From the NCBI RefSeq assembly GCF_901933205.1, contig NC_044573.1:31989493-32053492 (forward strand): a stretch of DNA of 64,000 nt, written 5' to 3'. Source of the DNA: Camarhynchus parvulus. Taxonomy: Eukaryota; Chordata; Aves; Passeriformes; Thraupidae. The position numbers and the translations under genes were made by a program. A model generated the notes under the pieces. It was not told the DNA's origin, ran no database searches, and worked only from the letters and a program-made list of their open reading frames with translations. Shown in pieces: positions 60,041 to 64,000 of the stretch (its first letter is position 1; every line of letters begins with the position of its first letter).

Positions 60041-61987
60041 GAAAAAACTTGACTGGTGTGGCCTTCCCTGGTTCTCAAAAGCAGTACAGACTTCATCCTG
60101 GAAAAATAATTCTTTTTCAGCATGTTAAGTTCTTTGAAGTTCAAAACCAAGATTAGGTTATTTTTTAGTAGTTTATTGTTATTTAGCACAACCATTAGAT
60201 TACAGATGGTCCTGCAATTTTAATTGTGTGGGTGTGGCATTTGGACCTCCTGCTTCCCCTTGAGTGGACATGCTCCCTGCAGGTCCCTACATGAAGTATT
60301 TAACCTCTGCCTTAGGTTCCTCTCCTCCAGTGGGGTTGTCTGTTAAGATTGGAGCCACTCTTGCTCACAGCATGATGAGGATTTTAAATAGAGCAGGTTC
60401 GAAAAGCTTCTGAGACTTGTAACAAAGATTTTTGTGCAAAGTTACAAGAGAAAGATGTAACCCAAGCATTCTAATGGCAAATGTAAAAACTATTTCTGGA
60501 TGTATATCCAGGGTGGAAGATAAATTCTGAGCCCTTGAATTGCACACCAGGAGACAGGCAAGCAACCCAAAGTTTGGAAGAAACCTTGTAGATTCTGTAG
60601 TAGACACAGTCACTACTGGCATCCTCTCAGGTAGCTGGGCTGGCAACCTGAATACATGACTCCAGCTGGAGGAAGGAAGATGCAACCTCCCCCTCTTCCC
60701 AAAGATGAAGGATGAGGAATGCTTCCCGCTGAAGCCACGCCAGGGTAAAACTGGAGAAGAATCACCCCCGGGGACGAGCTGGGGAGAGGAGAGGAATCTC
60801 TGTTGGTGCTGCTGACTATGATGAGGACAACAGTTGTGCAGAACTGGCTGACAGGGATATGGAAATGTTGGTAAATATAACAGTGATTCTCAACAGCTCA
60901 TATTGTGTGTGAGTGTTGGAGTTGTCACTTTTGTATGTTGTATAGCTACATTTTCCAAGATTGACTGAAATTATCTAAAGCATGAAAATACATTCTTTTG
61001 TAGACTGGATTGGATAAGGAGTTTTTACATCGTGCTCTGCAACTAAGTGGAAGACGCAGTGGTCTTAGTTTCAGGAAAAAAAATTGAACTGTGGATGTGT
61101 TCAAGGGGTTTCTAAGATGGTTGTGTCATGATACTATTCAAAACAATACTCCTACTTAAGATCTCTGGTGAGAACCAATTTTAACATCAAACTCCTGGAG
61201 CTGCAATATTAATTCACACTCCAGTGAAGTAGTTGCCATGGAATAGCCAAAACATAATTCACTGACTTTGATGGGCAACAAAACACAGAAAACATCTACT
61301 TTGTTTTCCAAATACTGGTGAGTCAGTATTTTGCACACAGCAGCCAAATTTCACTCCTCAGGAGGTAGAATAAATTATTACTTAATTGTGACAAACAAGC
61401 AGACCATATCAGACCATGATATAATGAATCAGTCTGTGAAGAAATTCTGCCTTGAATCACAGAATAGCACATTTTTGTCCTGAAATAAAATACTCTTTAA
61501 GTAAGTCAACTGGTTCCTGCATTAGTTTCTACTCTAAGACCTGCCACTAATATCATGCAACTCATTCTAGAAACTCCCATAGCTCTGCAAAATTTAACCT
61601 TTTGTAGAATCTTTGCTATTACATGCAGACACTGTTTCCTTTCTCCCTGGGGGACTCCTAATAGGCATGCTATCCCACAGTGAATTTTGCTATCAAAATG
61701 GAGATTAATACATTCAAGCCACATAAGCAAATTATTTTAGACTCAGCAGCAGCTCCTGAACAAAAGCACAAACAAACAAAACACCCAGATATTTTACACC
61801 AATGCTTGTAGGAATTTGGCATGTTACAGTCTGCAAAAGCTAAGGGAGTTGAGCAGATTCTGCCCCAATCTTGCCACCAGCATCCTAAACCACAGAGCAT
61901 ACAGTATGTGCACAGGTCAGGCTGTCAGTTAGTTGCATTAAAAAAATCCACTGAAGATTCTTAGCATTTCAGAGCAGTACTTTTTTG

Positions 61988-62001
61988 AAAAAAAAAAAAA
62001 A
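61988..62001. repeat. Poly-A run
   Basis: Fourteen A in a row. Confidence 0.9.
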
Positions 62002-62157
62002 GGCTGCCCAGCTTTTATTTCTTATATTAAAAAATGCATTAATCTGCATAAGCTCACATTTTTTCAACAGAGGCAATATTTTGCCTTGTTATCAATGTCG
62101 CCCCCTTATTCAAGTTCTGCACTGGGACAAAAATATTTCTTTTCCATGACTATTCTT

Positions 62158-62174
62158 AAAAAAAAAAAAAAAAA
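62158..62174. repeat. Poly-A run
   Basis: Seventeen A in a row. Confidence 0.9.
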
Positions 62175-62266
62175 TCACCTTTCACCACAGCTTGGGTGTG
62201 CTTCTTGCTCTCTAGTTTGCTGCTTGTACCTTCACTTCACTATCCTCTATTTGCTTGCTTCATCAG

Positions 62267-62357
62267 CTCAGCTGTTCATCCTGGAAAGTATGTCTGGTTT
62301 CTGTCATGGGCAGCTAGGATGGCTTCACAAGTCACATGCATCCAGAGGAGCTCCAGG
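62267..62357 (+). other. Candidate exon bounded by splice-like sites (unproven)
   Basis: A pyrimidine-rich acceptor ending TTCATCAG closes at 62266, and a CCAGG then GTAAGT donor starts at 62358. The 91-nt segment is open in at least one frame but its peptide is not recognised. Chance pairing is a real alternative. Confidence 0.2.
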
Positions 62358-62769
62358 GTAAGTCTGTGCATCAAAGCAAACCCATGACACCTGTGGAATA
62401 AGCCTTCCCCTTTTTATGCCTATTGTGGTCAACATTGCAACAACTTCTAGTGATTTTTTTATTACTTTGATCTACAAAAGGAACAGGAGAGCCTAGGCAG
62501 AGGAAACCAAAGCTACATTAAAAAGTTTTTTGCCATACCAGGAGTGCTGCATGGCCTGGATTTATCATATATTTGAGAATCCAGAATGGAAATTGCTGCA
62601 AAAAAATCTGGATTTTTCTTCTCCCCTATGAAAATTTGTTGTATTGCACACTGACTTCAAATTGTTTGATGAGAAAAAAAGAAGTAAAATGTTGTAGGCC
62701 ATTTATATTGGGTAGTCAAGGCTTTGAAAATTCTTTTGATACTGAACTAATGCAGTTAGTTTCTTGACT

Positions 62770-63020
62770 GCAGAAGGCACAACCCTTATCGGGCTAATTA
62801 CAAGTCGGATGGAGCCAATTGAACAATACTGAATTATTAAGGTCTTACTGTACATTCTCAGGCTGTTAATATCTATTAGATTACAGCTGCATTATACTGA
62901 ATGCTCATTTCAGCAGCAGATTAGAAAGTACATTTATAATTCTGGCTACCCTTTGGGTGGATCATGGTATTTACATACCATATGTCAGCATGAGATTACA
63001 GAATGATTTATGCTTTTTGC
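62770..63020. promoter_or_regulatory. Candidate conserved non-coding element
   Basis: About 250 nt of AT-rich but non-repetitive sequence holds CTAATTAC, GAACAAT (SOX-like), GAATTATTAA and other TAAT-type words without simple-sequence character. This is the texture of deeply conserved enhancers. No alignment was possible here, so this is an impression from composition. Confidence 0.25.
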
Positions 63021-63730
63021 CCAGACCTTTTGGTAAACTGCAACTGGCTTTGTAGTAAACTACAAGGCTGAAACTGACTCTGACAACTCAGCTCTCAGGA
63101 AAACACCACCAGCGACTGGTACAATCACGCTTCATTCAAAGCAACAATTGACTTGCTCTTTTCTCAACACAACTGAGTGATCCATGCTGGTTTTCCTGTC
63201 AGATGGACACAGAATATGAACTAGGGAGGTGTGCTTCACTATTAACAAGCTAGTCCTAAGTTGCATGCAGGGAAAAAAAGTGAATAGTCATTTCATGTTT
63301 TGGAAAAAAGAGCCAACTACCAACACTCAGGTACCCCAGTTCCTTCTGTAGGAACAAGACCACCTTCTGTAACCACCAGACAATAACTGTCAACCAGGGA
63401 ACAAGACAAGGAAAACCATCTGTATTTGAGCAATTGTTATCTAAGAATAGTTACTCAAATACACTATTGATAATTTCAGCAGCGTTCATCAAAAGAGCTA
63501 AAAAGTACCTGGATGCATGCACAAATAGATTCATCAGTGAAAAAATCTAGTGGAATGTCACCCTGGTTTTTTAAGATTTTCTAAGCCTTCTGATATGGAC
63601 ATTCTTGTGGTGAACTTTCTCAGACACTTTCTGTAAACAACTGATTGTTTTGTCTTCTTTTATGGAGGAGGAGAAAGTTGATGGACTGATGGTTTAACCA
63701 GTGTCATTGGAGAGGTGTCACTGTCACCCT

Positions 63731-63782
63731 CCAATCCGCTGTCACTTTTGGAAAACTATAAATTTTGGAGTCAGAGAATAAA
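63731..63782 (+). promoter_or_regulatory. CCAAT, TATA and AATAAA cluster (possible solo LTR remnant)
   Basis: CCAAT (63731), TATAAAT (63757) and AATAAA (63777) occur in that order within about 50 nt and are followed by a pyrimidine-rich stretch. Compact promoter plus poly-A signal is the layout of a retroviral-type LTR. No LTR ends, primer-binding site or duplication could be found, so chance is likely. Confidence 0.2.
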
Positions 63783-64000
63783 CTTCCTCTTTCTTCCTTC
63801 ACCTGGAGAATAGTGGTGTGCTTGCATTCTTGCATGTCCGATAGTGACAGTGGAGTATAAGAAAATACATCGTTTTGATACACTTGACTAGTGGGTCCAA
63901 AGTGGCAGTGAAGGACACTGGGATTTAACACAGTGTTATCTGTCTGAAGCTGAACAGAAGATATTTGAATGTGTATATTGCAAGGTATTTTAAAGATGAC

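Larger units (their letters stand above)
60041..64000. other. AT-rich right end, no gene recognised
   Basis: Unique sequence with A-runs at 61988-62001 and 62158-62174. It includes a CNE-like block (62770-63020), a splice-bounded candidate (62267-62357) and a CCAAT/TATA/AATAAA cluster (63731-63782), each listed separately. Confidence 0.5.

Overview
This window looks like nuclear DNA from a vertebrate, most probably a bird. Three things point that way. A decayed CR1 LINE at about 58.3-59.1 kb keeps a reverse-transcriptase relic and a 3'-UTR-like segment. Several very old dispersed repeats are of a kind I know from bird, turtle and crocodilian DNA. There is no Alu- or L1-type material, and young interspersed repeats are scarce. 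Base composition swings between AT-rich stretches (for example 17.0-18.5 kb) and short, sharply bounded CpG-rich islands. There are no prokaryotic operons, no ribosome-binding-site spacing and no CRISPR array. The species and locus cannot be named from the sequence.

I could not support a single protein-coding gene. Almost all long open frames lie in GC-rich islands, where stop codons are rare, or lack a usable ATG, and none shows a protein family I recognise. The window therefore reads as a gene desert or the inside of a very large intron. The clearest landmarks are four CpG-rich islands: A (1.24-2.32 kb), B (19.37-20.24 kb), C (44.47-45.42 kb, the strongest) and D (56.33-57.22 kb). They are candidate promoters or orphan islands. 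A few segments have near-consensus splice sites on both sides (26-141, 11457-11498, 33491-33740, 62267-62357) and could be exons of unannotated, probably non-coding, transcripts.

Layout: 0-1.2 kb is ordinary DNA with one candidate exon. Island A follows, then a long poly-T tract. From 2.5 to 19 kb the DNA is unremarkable or AT-rich, with small structures (palindrome, hairpins, a G-quadruplex motif, a possible microexon). Island B is followed by a pyrimidine/TTTG tract. From 20.5 to 29 kb I see little. From 29.1 to 31.3 kb there is a cluster of ancient sauropsid repeat relics. From 31.3 to 44.4 kb the DNA is ordinary, with one well-bounded candidate exon. Island C is followed by a small AT-rich insert between 13-bp direct repeats. 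From 45.6 to 54 kb there is a low-copy 27-bp repeat pair and a 46-bp tandem duplication. From 54.2 to 60.1 kb there are SINE-like relics, island D with an AT-rich core full of homeodomain-type sites, and the CR1 relic. The last 4 kb is AT-rich and includes a block that looks like a conserved non-coding element.

I found no convincing previously undescribed biological system. The observations most worth following are the four islands in a coding-free window, the homeobox-site cluster inside island D, the best splice-bounded candidate exon, the unusually long antisense open frame through island A, and the clustered ancient repeats.
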